Shown in pieces: positions 24,848 through 32,028 of a DNA stretch of 64,000 nucleotides. The translations under genes and the position numbers were made by a program. Position 1 is the stretch's first letter. Each line of letters starts with the position of its first letter. This DNA is from Eubacterium sp. An11 (GTDB taxonomy: Bacteria; Bacillota; Clostridia; Lachnospirales; Lachnospiraceae): positions 62,001 to 126,000 of the forward strand of contig NZ_NFLV01000007.1 in NCBI RefSeq assembly GCF_002161065.1, written 5' to 3'. The notes under the pieces were generated by a model, which had not been told where the DNA came from, ran no database searches, and saw only the letters and a list, made by a program, of their open reading frames with translations.

Positions 24848-25378
24848 ATGTCCGAACGGGAACTCTTACAAATGATTTTATCCGAAGTACAAAACACAAA
24901 CACTGGCCTGAATGATGTCAAATCCGAGATCGCCGACATCAAAACTGATGTAAGCGCTCTCAAAACTGACGTCAGCGCTCTCAAAACCGATGTTGACGAT
25001 CTGAAAACTGATGTCAATGCTCTCAAAACCGACGTCAGCGCTCTTAAAACTGACGTAAGCGCTCTCAAAACTGACGTAAGCGCTCTTAAAACCGACGTAA
25101 GCGCTCTTAAAACCGACGTCAGCGCTCTCAAAACCGATGTCAGCGCTCTTAAAACCGATGTTGACGATCTGAAACTCCGGGCAGCATTGATTGAAACTAC
25201 CCTGGAAAATGAAACAAACAGAAACATAAGAATTATTGCTGAAGGTCATACCGACTTATCCCGCAAATTAGATCATATACTGCAAATGGAAAGTGAAAAA
25301 GAAATGTTTCTGATCCGATTCAATGTCATGGAATCGGAAGTACAGAAAATAAAGCAGCATCTTGACTCAATCGCATAA
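24848..25378 (+). CDS. Coiled-coil protein with eleven tandem KTDVxxL heptads, function unknown
   Basis: A 176-aa protein. Residues 1-31 are a non-repetitive helix-prone N-terminus. Eleven successive 7-residue units of the form KTDVSAL (three units end in DDL or NAL) span residues 32-108 and DNA 24941-25171 as 21-bp tandem repeats. A non-repeated helical C-terminus of about 68 residues follows. Hydrophobic V and L positions with 3-4 spacing predict a long parallel coiled coil. No signal peptide or membrane segment. GAGAGGTG lies 7 bases before the start. The function cannot be inferred. Confidence 0.8.
   Translation: MSERELLQMILSEVQNTNTGLNDVKSEIADIKTDVSALKTDVSALKTDVDDLKTDVNALKTDVSALKTDVSALKTDVSALKTDVSALKTDVSALKTDVSALKTDVDDLKLRAALIETTLENETNRNIRIIAEGHTDLSRKLDHILQMESEKEMFLIRFNVMESEVQKIKQHLDSIA
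24941..25171 (+). repeat. 21-bp tandem repeat array (11 units) within the coiled-coil gene
   Basis: Units vary mainly at silent positions (AAAACTGAC/AAAACCGAT, GTAAGC/GTCAGC) and keep frame. Several neighbouring units are almost identical, so unit number could change by recombination or slippage without breaking the reading frame. Confidence 0.85.
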
Positions 25379-25461
25379 TTTACTATCGACACCTGAAGTT
25401 ACCGTTTTGATAAATTATATTTCATAAACTAAAAATGATAAACATAGGATCAGAAAAATAT

Positions 25462-25501
25462 AAAGGGGAAAAATCTACTATCCGATTTTTCCCCTTTTTT
25501 T
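25462..25501. terminator. Bidirectional terminator between the coiled-coil gene and lysA
   Basis: Arms AAAGGGGAAAAATC (25462-25475) and its complement (25484-25497) with an 8-base loop. Seven T follow on the plus strand and a T-rich TATATTTTT on the minus strand. It serves the converging genes on both sides. Confidence 0.9.
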
Positions 25502-25573
25502 GCCCGATATACGCCGATCGGAAGGAAAAAACTTTCCCTTCCGATTATATCCCAAAATCTTTACACAATTATT

Positions 25574-26827
25574 CTAAAAGTCAAATCCTTCAATTGTCGC
25601 AAAATAATCTTCCGGCGTCTCCGCGCGGCGGATCATTCTTGTGCTGCCGTCCTCCTGCAGGAGAATCTCAGCGCTCTTCAGCTTGCCGTTGTAATTATAT
25701 CCCATGGCAAAACCGTGGGCACCGGTATCGTGAATGACCAGCAGATCTCCGATATCAATCTTCGGCAGCTTCCGGTCAATGGCAAACTTATCGTTATTCT
25801 CGCAAAGGGAGCCAACCACATCATACGTGTGATCACAAGGCTCATTCTCCTTACCCATGACCGTGATATGATGATATGCGCCATACATAGCCGGACGCAT
25901 CAGATTGCAGGCGCAGGCGTCCACGCCGATATATTCTTTATAGGTATGCTTCTCATGAATCGTCTTCACCACCAGATGACCGTGCGGTCCAAGCATATAG
26001 CGGCCAAGCTCCGTGAAAATCTTCACATCGCCCATGCCGGCCGGCACCAGAATCTCTTCATAGGCCTGACGGACACCCTCACCGATGGCAAAAATATCGT
26101 TCGGCTCTTTGTCTGGCGTATAAGGGATACCGATCCCGCCGGACAGATTGATGAATCCGATATGCACATCCAGATTCTCTTTCAGCTCCACCGCCAGATT
26201 AAATAAGATCGCCGCCAGCGTAGGATAATACTCATTGGAAACGGTATTGCTGGCCAGGAAGGAATGGATACCGAACTCCTTCACACCTTCTCTTTTCAGT
26301 CTCTTAAAAGCCTCAAAAATCTGCGGTTTGGTCATACCATATTTGGCGTCTCCCGGATTGTCCATGATATCTGTTCCCAGGGAAAAGATTCCGCCCGGAT
26401 TATAACGGCAGCAGATTCTCTCCGGAATCCCGCAGGCATCTTTCAGGAAATCAATGTGCGTGATATCATCCAGATTGATGATGGCACCCAGCTTCTTTGC
26501 CAGCACAAACTCTTCTGCCGGTGTCTCATTGGAAGAAAACATGATGGATTCTCCATCGGCAAAACCGCAGCGATCGCTCATCATCAGCTCTGTCAGAGAA
26601 GAACAGTCTGTTCCGCACCCCTCTTCCTTTAAAATCTTTAAAATGGCCGGTGTCGGCGTCGCCTTCACCGCAAAATATTCCCGGAATCCCTTATTCCATG
26701 AAAACGCCTTATAAAGATTCCGGGCAGTCTCCCGGATTCCCTTCTCATCATAAAGATGAAATGGCGTCGGGTATTTCTTTACAATCTCTTCCAGCTGTTC
26801 TTTGGTCACAAAAGGTTTCTTCTCCAT
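25574..26827 (-). CDS. lysA: Diaminopimelate decarboxylase
   Basis: A 417-aa fold-type III PLP decarboxylase that makes lysine from meso-diaminopimelate. PLP lysine lies in YFAVKATPTP (about residue 54). Other landmarks are GCGTDCSSLTEL, NLSGGIGIPY (glycine loop for PLP phosphate), ELGRYMLGPHG, CENNDKFA with the substrate-site Cys, and GAHGFAMGYNYNG near the C-terminus. The length is usual. A closely related decarboxylase acting on another diamino acid cannot be excluded. It starts after AGGATAAAT. The TrmB-like gene lies upstream in the same direction. Confidence 0.85.
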   Translation of the reverse strand: MEKKPFVTKEQLEEIVKKYPTPFHLYDEKGIRETARNLYKAFSWNKGFREYFAVKATPTPAILKILKEEGCGTDCSSLTELMMSDRCGFADGESIMFSSNETPAEEFVLAKKLGAIINLDDITHIDFLKDACGIPERICCRYNPGGIFSLGTDIMDNPGDAKYGMTKPQIFEAFKRLKREGVKEFGIHSFLASNTVSNEYYPTLAAILFNLAVELKENLDVHIGFINLSGGIGIPYTPDKEPNDIFAIGEGVRQAYEEILVPAGMGDVKIFTELGRYMLGPHGHLVVKTIHEKHTYKEYIGVDACACNLMRPAMYGAYHHITVMGKENEPCDHTYDVVGSLCENNDKFAIDRKLPKIDIGDLLVIHDTGAHGFAMGYNYNGKLKSAEILLQEDGSTRMIRRAETPEDYFATIEGFDF

Positions 26828-26969
26828 ATTTATCCTGTCCTTTCCATATATATTCTTCTATTATCGTTCGATGTGAACATTTCATACCTGTTCTGGCTCT
26901 GACCACTGCTGTTTGGCGTGCGCAGCCTTTCAGTCACCGCCGCTCAGACCGCTCTGCTTTCGTGCAGGA

Positions 26970-27683
26970 TCACTGCCGCTTCATGACATCCAGCTGAATC
27001 TCATTGGCCAGGGCGTCTTTCAGCAGCTGCACCAGATTGGGATTGGCCGAATACAGGCAGGCCGTCCGTGTCTCCTCCTGCAGTTCACCGGTCAGCGCAT
27101 AGCTGGAATCCGTGATCAGCCGGATGGAACTTCCCTCGTGGGCCGTGCGGTATACCACCGCGCCTTTCAGCTCGAAAGGCCCCTCCGTAAGCAGGACAAC
27201 CTTGCGTCCTCTCCCCACCAGATCCTGAAGCTCCTGTTCGAAAAGCGTCAGCGTGGACACAGTACCAAAAAGATACACTCTCTCCTTCGCCTGCCGCAGC
27301 ATATTTCTGATCTTATCTTCCACATTTCTCCGGCCCCGGATGGTAATATAATGCTCCTCCTGGTGCATTTCCTTCGGAATCTTCTGCTCCAGCTCCTTCG
27401 CCGTCTCACTGAGAAAATGAATCTTATTCTCACAGAACTCTTTCACCGGCACCGCTTCATAACGCACAGACTGCTCCTCCAGAACATAGGCAGCGCCCTT
27501 ATCCACAAGCCCCGCCAGCGCCCCGTAGGCATTAGACCGGGATATTCCAGCCCGCTTCGCCGCTTCGTAGCCGCTCAGACATCCTTCTGTCAGTAAAAGC
27601 AGATACACCTTGGCCTCCTGCCTGGTCAGCCCAAAATGCAGCAGCAGCGCAATATTATCGGAAACTCTTCCATCATCAAGCAT
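26970..27683 (-). CDS. TrmB-family transcriptional regulator
   Basis: A 237-aa protein with an N-terminal winged HTH (about 12-75; LTRQEAKVYLLLLTEGCLSGYEAAKRAGISRSNAYGAL) and a C-terminal PLD-like/TrmB effector domain (YITIRGRRNVEDKIRNMLRQAKERVYLFG). The start at 27683 is chosen for the GGCGGGAA site; the upstream frame lacks one. It carries its own promoter with an overlapping palindrome, suggesting autorepression. Possible targets are lysA downstream or the microcompartment gene upstream, but this is unproven. Confidence 0.82.
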   Translation of the reverse strand: MLDDGRVSDNIALLLHFGLTRQEAKVYLLLLTEGCLSGYEAAKRAGISRSNAYGALAGLVDKGAAYVLEEQSVRYEAVPVKEFCENKIHFLSETAKELEQKIPKEMHQEEHYITIRGRRNVEDKIRNMLRQAKERVYLFGTVSTLTLFEQELQDLVGRGRKVVLLTEGPFELKGAVVYRTAHEGSSIRLITDSSYALTGELQEETRTACLYSANPNLVQLLKDALANEIQLDVMKRQ

Positions 27684-27705
27684 ATTTCCCGCCTCTTTTC
27701 CATGC

Positions 27706-27725
27706 GTAGTACCAGTCGGTACTAC
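27706..27725. promoter_or_regulatory. Palindromic operator over the TrmB-like gene's transcription start
   Basis: GTAGTACC-N4-GGTACTAC, perfect 8-base arms. The right arm reaches into the -10 box at 27724-27729 and the rest covers the predicted start site. Confidence 0.6.
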
Positions 27726-27752
27726 TATATAATGTACCGTTTTTTTTGTCAA
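27724..27752 (-). promoter_or_regulatory. Sigma-A promoter of the TrmB-like gene
   Basis: Minus-strand TTGACA (27747-27752) and TATAGT (27724-27729), 17-base spacer. Confidence 0.75.
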
Positions 27753-28023
27753 CCTCTTCCCCGCCGTCTTATTGAAAATCTTTTGCATCCCGCCTTTCTT
27801 TTTCATCTTTTCTTCTATTAATTACACCTCGTCTATATTCTTTTGCAAAATAACCCTCTTTTTTTAAAAGGATTTCCATTGACAGCATGCACAAAAATGT
27901 TAAGATAAATATATCTGATATTGTGAATATAAAATCAAAAACCATATAGCAGAAATATGCATGCAAAAGCAAAGGCTATATAGCAAAAGCAGATGACAGA
28001 TATGTCAGAAACAGGTGAAATAT
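27753..28023. other. Intergenic region between TrmB-like and BMC genes
   Basis: AT-rich. It contains a repeated CATATAGCAGAAAT / CTATATAGCAAAAGC motif (about 27942-27990) just before the microcompartment gene, possibly regulatory. No RNA gene or convincing reading frame seen; no -35/-10 pair could be assigned with confidence. Confidence 0.35.
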
Positions 28024-28428
28024 ATGGGAAAAAAATGTGTTGGTCTCATTGAGGCAAGGGGACTGGCCGCCGCCATCGAGGCTGCCGATACCGCCGTCAA
28101 ATCTGCCAACGTCAAATTATTAGGATATGAATATTCGGGACACAGCGGCATGATCGTTGTCAAGATCGAGGGGACAGCCAGCGCCGTGGAATCCGCCATG
28201 AAGGCAGCCGCCCTGTCCGTCAAAAAAATACACAGTTCTTTTTCTGTTGTCAATGTCACCATTCAGAAGTCCGCCCTGGATGAATCTGTATACGACACAC
28301 TGATCCACAACAAACAGACGGTGGGCGATCCACTGCAGATTGCCTCCGGCAAACGTCCTCAGGGAACCAATCGTCAGGCCAAATGGGTGGGGCACTGGGA
28401 ACAGAAAGGCGCCTACATCCGCGAATGA
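28024..28428 (+). CDS. BMC-domain microcompartment shell protein (orphan)
   Basis: A 134-aa protein with one BMC domain (about 3-85: KCVGLIEARGLAAAIEAADTAVKSANVKLLGYEY, GMIVVKIEGTASAVESAMKAA), as in hexameric shell proteins of the PduA/EutM type. After the domain come about 50 extra residues rich in K, Q and G. Start at 28024 with AGGTGA 7 bases upstream. No other shell protein, pentamer or signature enzyme is near, so it is an orphan shell gene; its compartment must be encoded elsewhere or it has another role. Confidence 0.85.
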   Translation: MGKKCVGLIEARGLAAAIEAADTAVKSANVKLLGYEYSGHSGMIVVKIEGTASAVESAMKAAALSVKKIHSSFSVVNVTIQKSALDESVYDTLIHNKQTVGDPLQIASGKRPQGTNRQAKWVGHWEQKGAYIRE

Positions 28429-28445
28429 CAATTCTTATACAGACA

Positions 28446-28495
28446 CAAAAAGCCGCCCGCCGGGCGGCAGTTTTTATACTGCCTCCGGCGGACGG
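28446..28495. terminator. Bidirectional terminator between BMC gene and hsp20
   Basis: GCCGCCC-GCC-GGGCGGC (28452-28468) is followed by AGTTTTT on the plus strand. A larger alternative pairing of 28451-28470 with 28477-28495 ends in TTTTTGTG on the minus strand. Confidence 0.85.
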
Positions 28496-28579
28496 CTATT
28501 TTAAGGAAAGTCTGCTGAAAATCTTTATCTATGATTCAAACACTCTTCGTGTGGTGGCTCCCCACTCTTTCTTCACGTA

Positions 28580-29014
28580 TTACTGAATGGTGATGTATTT
28601 ATTCTCTTCTACCTTCTTGGCTTCCTTCTTCGGAACTGATAACTTCAGGATACCGTTCTCGAACTTCGCCTGAATATCTGCCTCTGTCACATCTTCACCT
28701 ACATAGAAGCTTCTGCTCATGGTGCCTTCGTAACGTTCTCTTCTGATATAAGCACCTTCGTTATTCTTCTCGTCATTATTTACATTCTTGGCAGCCTGAA
28801 CAGTCAGATAACCGTCTTTGAGCTGTGCCTTCACATCCTCTTTCTGATAACCCGGAAGCTCGATATCCAGCTCATAACCTTTATCGGTCTCTTTCACATC
28901 TGTCTTCATCATACTCCGGGAACCATTTCCATAAAAAGCTCTGTCAAATGCAGGGAATGAAAAATCCATCCAGTCATCAAATAAATTCTCTCCAAAAATA
29001 CTAGGCATTAACAT
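28580..29014 (-). CDS. Small heat shock protein, Hsp20/alpha-crystallin (copy 1)
   Basis: A 144-aa Hsp20 chaperone that holds unfolding proteins during stress. The alpha-crystallin domain (about 35-135) has KETDKGYELDIELPGYQKEDVKAQLKDGYLTVQA-type beta strands and the closing G-I-L-K-L motif (FENGILKLSVPKKE). The N-terminal MLMPSIFGENLFDDWMDF is shared with copy 2 at 31256. GGAG lies 8 bases before the start. It is transcribed from its own CIRCE-type promoter at 29146-29188. Confidence 0.93.
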   Translation of the reverse strand: MLMPSIFGENLFDDWMDFSFPAFDRAFYGNGSRSMMKTDVKETDKGYELDIELPGYQKEDVKAQLKDGYLTVQAAKNVNNDEKNNEGAYIRRERYEGTMSRSFYVGEDVTEADIQAKFENGILKLSVPKKEAKKVEENKYITIQ

Positions 29015-29145
29015 AAAACATCGCTCCTTCTTCTATTGAATGTGTTTGTCAAAATCACTTTGACTGCAAATTTATCTTTGGAACTCCGGTCCGGGCTTCT
29101 TAAGAAGTATCTCTTCTTTGTATCCCCTTCCTTTGTTCTAGATGT

Positions 29146-29174
29146 AATATAACACTTATTGTTAGCCATGTCAA
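29146..29174 (-). promoter_or_regulatory. Sigma-A promoter of hsp20 copy 1
   Basis: Minus-strand TTGACA (29169-29174) and TATATT (29146-29151), 17-base spacer. Transcripts would start about 120 nt before the start codon. The leader is similar to that of copy 2. Confidence 0.8.
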
Positions 29175-29188
29175 GACTTGAGTGCTAA
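29162..29188. promoter_or_regulatory. CIRCE-type HrcA operator overlapping the hsp20 copy 1 -35 box
   Basis: TTAGCCATG-N9-GAGTGCTAA. One half matches CIRCE (TTAGCACTC-N9-GAGTGCTAA) fully. The other keeps six of nine positions and overlaps the -35 hexamer. Confidence 0.75.
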
Positions 29189-29225
29189 TTTTTTGTGAAC
29201 ATTTTGTGAACAATATTTTCAACAC

Positions 29226-29268
29226 CCAAAAAAGCCACCGACCGGAGTATTCATCTCGGCCAATGGCT
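29226..29268 (-). terminator. Terminator (second of two) after dnaJ
   Basis: AGCCA-containing arms (29233-29246 and about 29255-29268), with mismatches, then TTTTTTGGG on the minus strand. Confidence 0.6.
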
Positions 29269-29276
29269 CTAAGGTA

Positions 29277-29310
29277 ATAAAACGGCATACTTTCGCCAAA
29301 GCATGCCGTC
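29277..29310 (-). terminator. Terminator (first of two) after dnaJ
   Basis: ACGGCAT (29282-29288) pairs with ATGCCGT (29303-29309), followed on the minus strand by TTTTATT. It lies about 80 bp after the dnaJ stop. Confidence 0.6.
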
Positions 29311-29391
29311 TACATTCATCAAATCTATCTGATTAATATCATTTATTATTTATCGGTTGTATCTATGTGAACGCTTTAAAAGCTGTTGTTG

Positions 29392-30495
29392 TTACGCTGC
29401 GCTTCCCGTCCCGAAGCTACTGCTTCCCTGGGACTTACAAGCCTGTTCAAACTCTCTCAGCTTACGCTGTGCTTCTCTGCTTAAGTTCGTCGGCACCTGA
29501 ATCTGTATGGTGACGTACTGATCGCCCCGCACAGATGTGCTGCCCATCTTCACAATGCCTTTGCCCCGCAGACGGATCTTCGTACCCGACTGGGTGCCCG
29601 GACGAATCTTGCACATAACTCTTCCGTCGATGGTCTGCACGGATACTTCGCCTCCGAATACTGCCGTGGTAAACGGAACAGACGCCGTGGTGTAAACGTC
29701 GGAACCTTCCCGGTGGAATCCCGGTTTATCCTTTACATTTACTTTCAAAATCAGGTCGCCCGGCTCACCGCCGCCGACTCCCGGCTGCCCTTTGCCGCGA
29801 AGACGGATACTCTTTCCGGACTCAATACCGGCCGGAATGTTCACCTCGTAGGACTGTACCCGGCCATCGCTGCCCTGCAGACGAATGACCTTCTTACCGC
29901 CAAAGGCCGCCTCATCAAAGGTAACCTCCACTTCGGCGTTCAAATCAGCTCCCTTTCCGGAATATCCGTTTCCGTAATGATCTCCGAAACCAGAGCTTCC
30001 ATAGCCGCCGCCAAACCCTCCGAAACCGGAACCGTTAAAGCCGCCGCCGAAATTAGAACTGTGGAATCCGGAATTACCGTAACCGGCTCCTCTCGATCCT
30101 GAACTGTGGAAATCTGCTCCGCCGAAGCCGCCATTCTTAAACGCTCCGCCGAAGAGATCGCTGAAAAAGTCATCCATGTTCATATTGCCGTCGCCGCTGT
30201 GAAAATGGAACTCACGATATCCATTTCCATTATTCTGGCTGTAGCCATAATTGCCGCCACCGCCTTCACTGAAGGCCGCATGACCGAACTGATCGTACAT
30301 TTTCCGCTTCTCATCGTCACTTAAGACATCGTAAGCCTCCGAAACTTCCTTAAACATTTCCTCCGCATGTTTGTCGTTGGGATTGGTATCCGGGTGATAT
30401 TTCTTCGCTAATTTACGATACGCCTTTTTAATCTCGGCAGCACTTGCATTTCTTCCAACGCCAAGCACTTCATAGTAATCTCTTTTGGTTGCCAT
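29392..30495 (-). CDS. DnaJ-family co-chaperone without zinc finger (CbpA/type II-like)
   Basis: A 367-aa protein with a J domain at 1-67 (YYEVLGV, HPD at about residues 35-37 in YHPDTNP), a very long Gly/Phe/Ser/Asn-rich region (about 75-185) and the two C-terminal substrate-binding domains (about 190-345). The CxxCxGxG zinc repeats are missing, so it is a type II J protein stimulating DnaK. The ATG at 30495 follows GGAAGGTG; seven extra upstream residues have no site. Last gene of the hsp20-rplY-dnaJ run. Confidence 0.9.
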   Translation of the reverse strand: MATKRDYYEVLGVGRNASAAEIKKAYRKLAKKYHPDTNPNDKHAEEMFKEVSEAYDVLSDDEKRKMYDQFGHAAFSEGGGGNYGYSQNNGNGYREFHFHSGDGNMNMDDFFSDLFGGAFKNGGFGGADFHSSGSRGAGYGNSGFHSSNFGGGFNGSGFGGFGGGYGSSGFGDHYGNGYSGKGADLNAEVEVTFDEAAFGGKKVIRLQGSDGRVQSYEVNIPAGIESGKSIRLRGKGQPGVGGGEPGDLILKVNVKDKPGFHREGSDVYTTASVPFTTAVFGGEVSVQTIDGRVMCKIRPGTQSGTKIRLRGKGIVKMGSTSVRGDQYVTIQIQVPTNLSREAQRKLREFEQACKSQGSSSFGTGSAA

Positions 30496-30586
30496 CTTAT
30501 CACCTTCCTTATCCATTTATTCTCCACAACGAAACACACTTCGCATCTGCGCGACGTCAGGTGTCTTCGTCAAAAAGCACGGCTGC

Positions 30587-31174
30587 CTATTCTGCAGCTC
30601 CGTCTTCTGTCTCTTCGTCATCAGAAGACTCTCTCTTTGCCGCTGTGACTGCCAGTACCTGTGCCTCCGGATCTGTGAGAATATCAATGGCCTCATTTTT
30701 AGCGATATCCAGATCTTTCACTCTCACAACATCGCCGACCTTCATATCACCCACATCCAGCACGATCTTCTCTACCAGATGTTCCGGCAGAGCTCTGTAC
30801 TCAATCTCTTCCAGCTGTTCCTGAACGACGCCGCCATCAATCTTATCTCTATTCTCAATCACTACTTCTGCAACGGACTGTACCTTCTGATTCTTCATCA
30901 ATGCCTGGAACTCAATCTCCTCCACTACATTGTCCAGAGCATTAAAATGAATCTCTTTAATCAGCACATTGTGAGACTCGCCGTCCACATCCAGCATGAT
31001 CTGGCTTCCTTTATTATTATTGCTCAGGATATGATTGACTGCTTTCTTTTCCATCTTAACCGGAATCGAACCTTCAATCTCCTTGCCGCAAACGTTACCA
31101 GTGATGTAACCTTCTCTTCTCAACCGCTTGGCTTTCTCGCTCATATCTCTTTTCTGCGCTTTTAAAACATCCAT
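30587..31174 (-). CDS. rplY: 50S ribosomal protein L25 / general stress protein Ctc
   Basis: A protein of about 195 aa. The N-terminal L25 domain (about 1-90; AEKAKRLRREGYITGNVCG-type region) binds 5S rRNA and the C-terminal TL5/Ctc beta domain (about 95-185) ends in an acidic tail (SSDDEETEDG). The two-domain form is Ctc, a stress protein in Bacillus. The start at 31174 has GGAGG upstream. It lies between hsp20 copy 2 and dnaJ, in the same direction, which suggests stress co-expression here too. Confidence 0.88.
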   Translation of the reverse strand: MDVLKAQKRDMSEKAKRLRREGYITGNVCGKEIEGSIPVKMEKKAVNHILSNNNKGSQIMLDVDGESHNVLIKEIHFNALDNVVEEIEFQALMKNQKVQSVAEVVIENRDKIDGGVVQEQLEEIEYRALPEHLVEKIVLDVGDMKVGDVVRVKDLDIAKNEAIDILTDPEAQVLAVTAAKRESSDDEETEDGAAE

Positions 31175-31208
31175 CTCTAATACCTCCAATATTAATCTGA
31201 AATATTAT

Positions 31209-31234
31209 CCGGGGCGGCCCTGAAGCCGCCCCGG
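31209..31234 (-). terminator. GC-rich hairpin between hsp20 copy 2 and rplY (possible partial terminator)
   Basis: Perfect 10-base arms CCGGGGCGGC and GCCGCCCCGG with a 6-base loop. On the minus strand only ATAATATTT follows, so it may be a leaky terminator or an mRNA-stabilising end that sets the hsp20 to rplY-dnaJ ratio. Confidence 0.5.
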
Positions 31235-31255
31235 TATGTGATTTTGTGGAATGAA

Positions 31256-31720
31256 TTATCCCTCGATATTGATATATTTATTCTCTTCCACAGCCGGTTT
31301 CGCTTCTTTCTTCGGAACGAACAGTTTCAAAATACCATGTTTAAATTCTGCCTTGATATCTTCCTGCGTTACATTATCGCCCACATAGAAGCTTCTCTGG
31401 CATGCTCCGGCGTAACGTTCTCTCCGGATATAACGTCCGGTATCTTTCTCCTGTTCATCCTGATCCAGTCCCTTGGCTGCTTCAATGGTCAGATAACCAT
31501 TTTCAAGAGAAACCTTTACCTCATCTTTCTTAAATCCCGGCAGATCAACTACCAGCTGATAGCCGTCATTCATTTCCTTAATATCGGTTTTCATGATGTG
31601 ATTTGCTTTTCTTCCGTACAGTTTCTTCTGTGCTTTCTTCATATCTCTGTCATCATAAAACGGAAAATCATCGAAAAAGTCATCAAATAAATTCTCTCCA
31701 AAAATACTAGGCATCAACAT
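31256..31720 (-). CDS. Small heat shock protein, Hsp20/alpha-crystallin (copy 2)
   Basis: A 154-aa Hsp20 paralogue of the gene at 28580, sharing the N-terminal MLMPSIFGENLFDD and the alpha-crystallin core (DLPGFKKDEVKVSLENGYLTIEA, FKHGILKLFVPKKE). A more basic insertion (MKKAQKKLYGRKANH) follows the N-terminus. Heads the run hsp20-rplY-dnaJ and has its own CIRCE-type promoter. The duplication includes the promoter and part of the leader. Confidence 0.93.
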   Translation of the reverse strand: MLMPSIFGENLFDDFFDDFPFYDDRDMKKAQKKLYGRKANHIMKTDIKEMNDGYQLVVDLPGFKKDEVKVSLENGYLTIEAAKGLDQDEQEKDTGRYIRRERYAGACQRSFYVGDNVTQEDIKAEFKHGILKLFVPKKEAKPAVEENKYINIEG

Positions 31721-31934
31721 AAATCATCGCTCCTTTTTCCTTTTGAAAAGTGGATACTTGAAATCCGCTTCATTCGATTTATGAACAAACCACTTCGCGG
31801 TCATCGACATTCTCATCATCTGCCATAGCGGACCGCTCCGCTCTGTGCTCACACAATATGTTACCTGGAACTCCGGTCCGGGATTATCATGTACAACTTC
31901 TTATCTTTTTATCCCCTTCCTTTGTTCTAGATGT

Positions 31935-31963
31935 AATATAACACTCATTATTAGCCATGTCAA
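31935..31963 (-). promoter_or_regulatory. Sigma-A promoter of hsp20 copy 2
   Basis: Minus-strand TTGACA (31958-31963) and TATATT (31935-31940), 17-base spacer; a leader of about 210 nt precedes the start codon. Confidence 0.8.
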
Positions 31964-31977
31964 GCCTTGAGTGCTAA
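31951..31977. promoter_or_regulatory. CIRCE-type HrcA operator overlapping the hsp20 copy 2 -35 box
   Basis: TTAGCCATG-N9-GAGTGCTAA, identical in both half-sites to the copy 1 element; the N9 spacer differs at one base. Confidence 0.75.
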
Positions 31978-32001
31978 TTATTTTGTGAACTTTTTGTGAA
32001 C

Positions 32002-32028
32002 AAAAAAAACGGAGCCGAAACTCCGTTT
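32002..32028 (-). terminator. Terminator after the fructosamine-kinase-like gene
   Basis: AACGGAG/CTCCGTT stem with a 6-base loop and eight T on the minus strand. The stem begins inside the stop region of the gene. Confidence 0.88.

Noticed and set aside
24941-25171. CRISPR-like tandem repeats
   Set aside because: Units are contiguous 21-mers without spacers and code for an in-frame heptad.
24805-25227. Minus-strand open frame across the repeat array (serine/leucine-rich repeats)
   Set aside because: It mirrors the 21-bp repeats of the plus-strand coiled-coil gene, has no ribosome site and no independent support.
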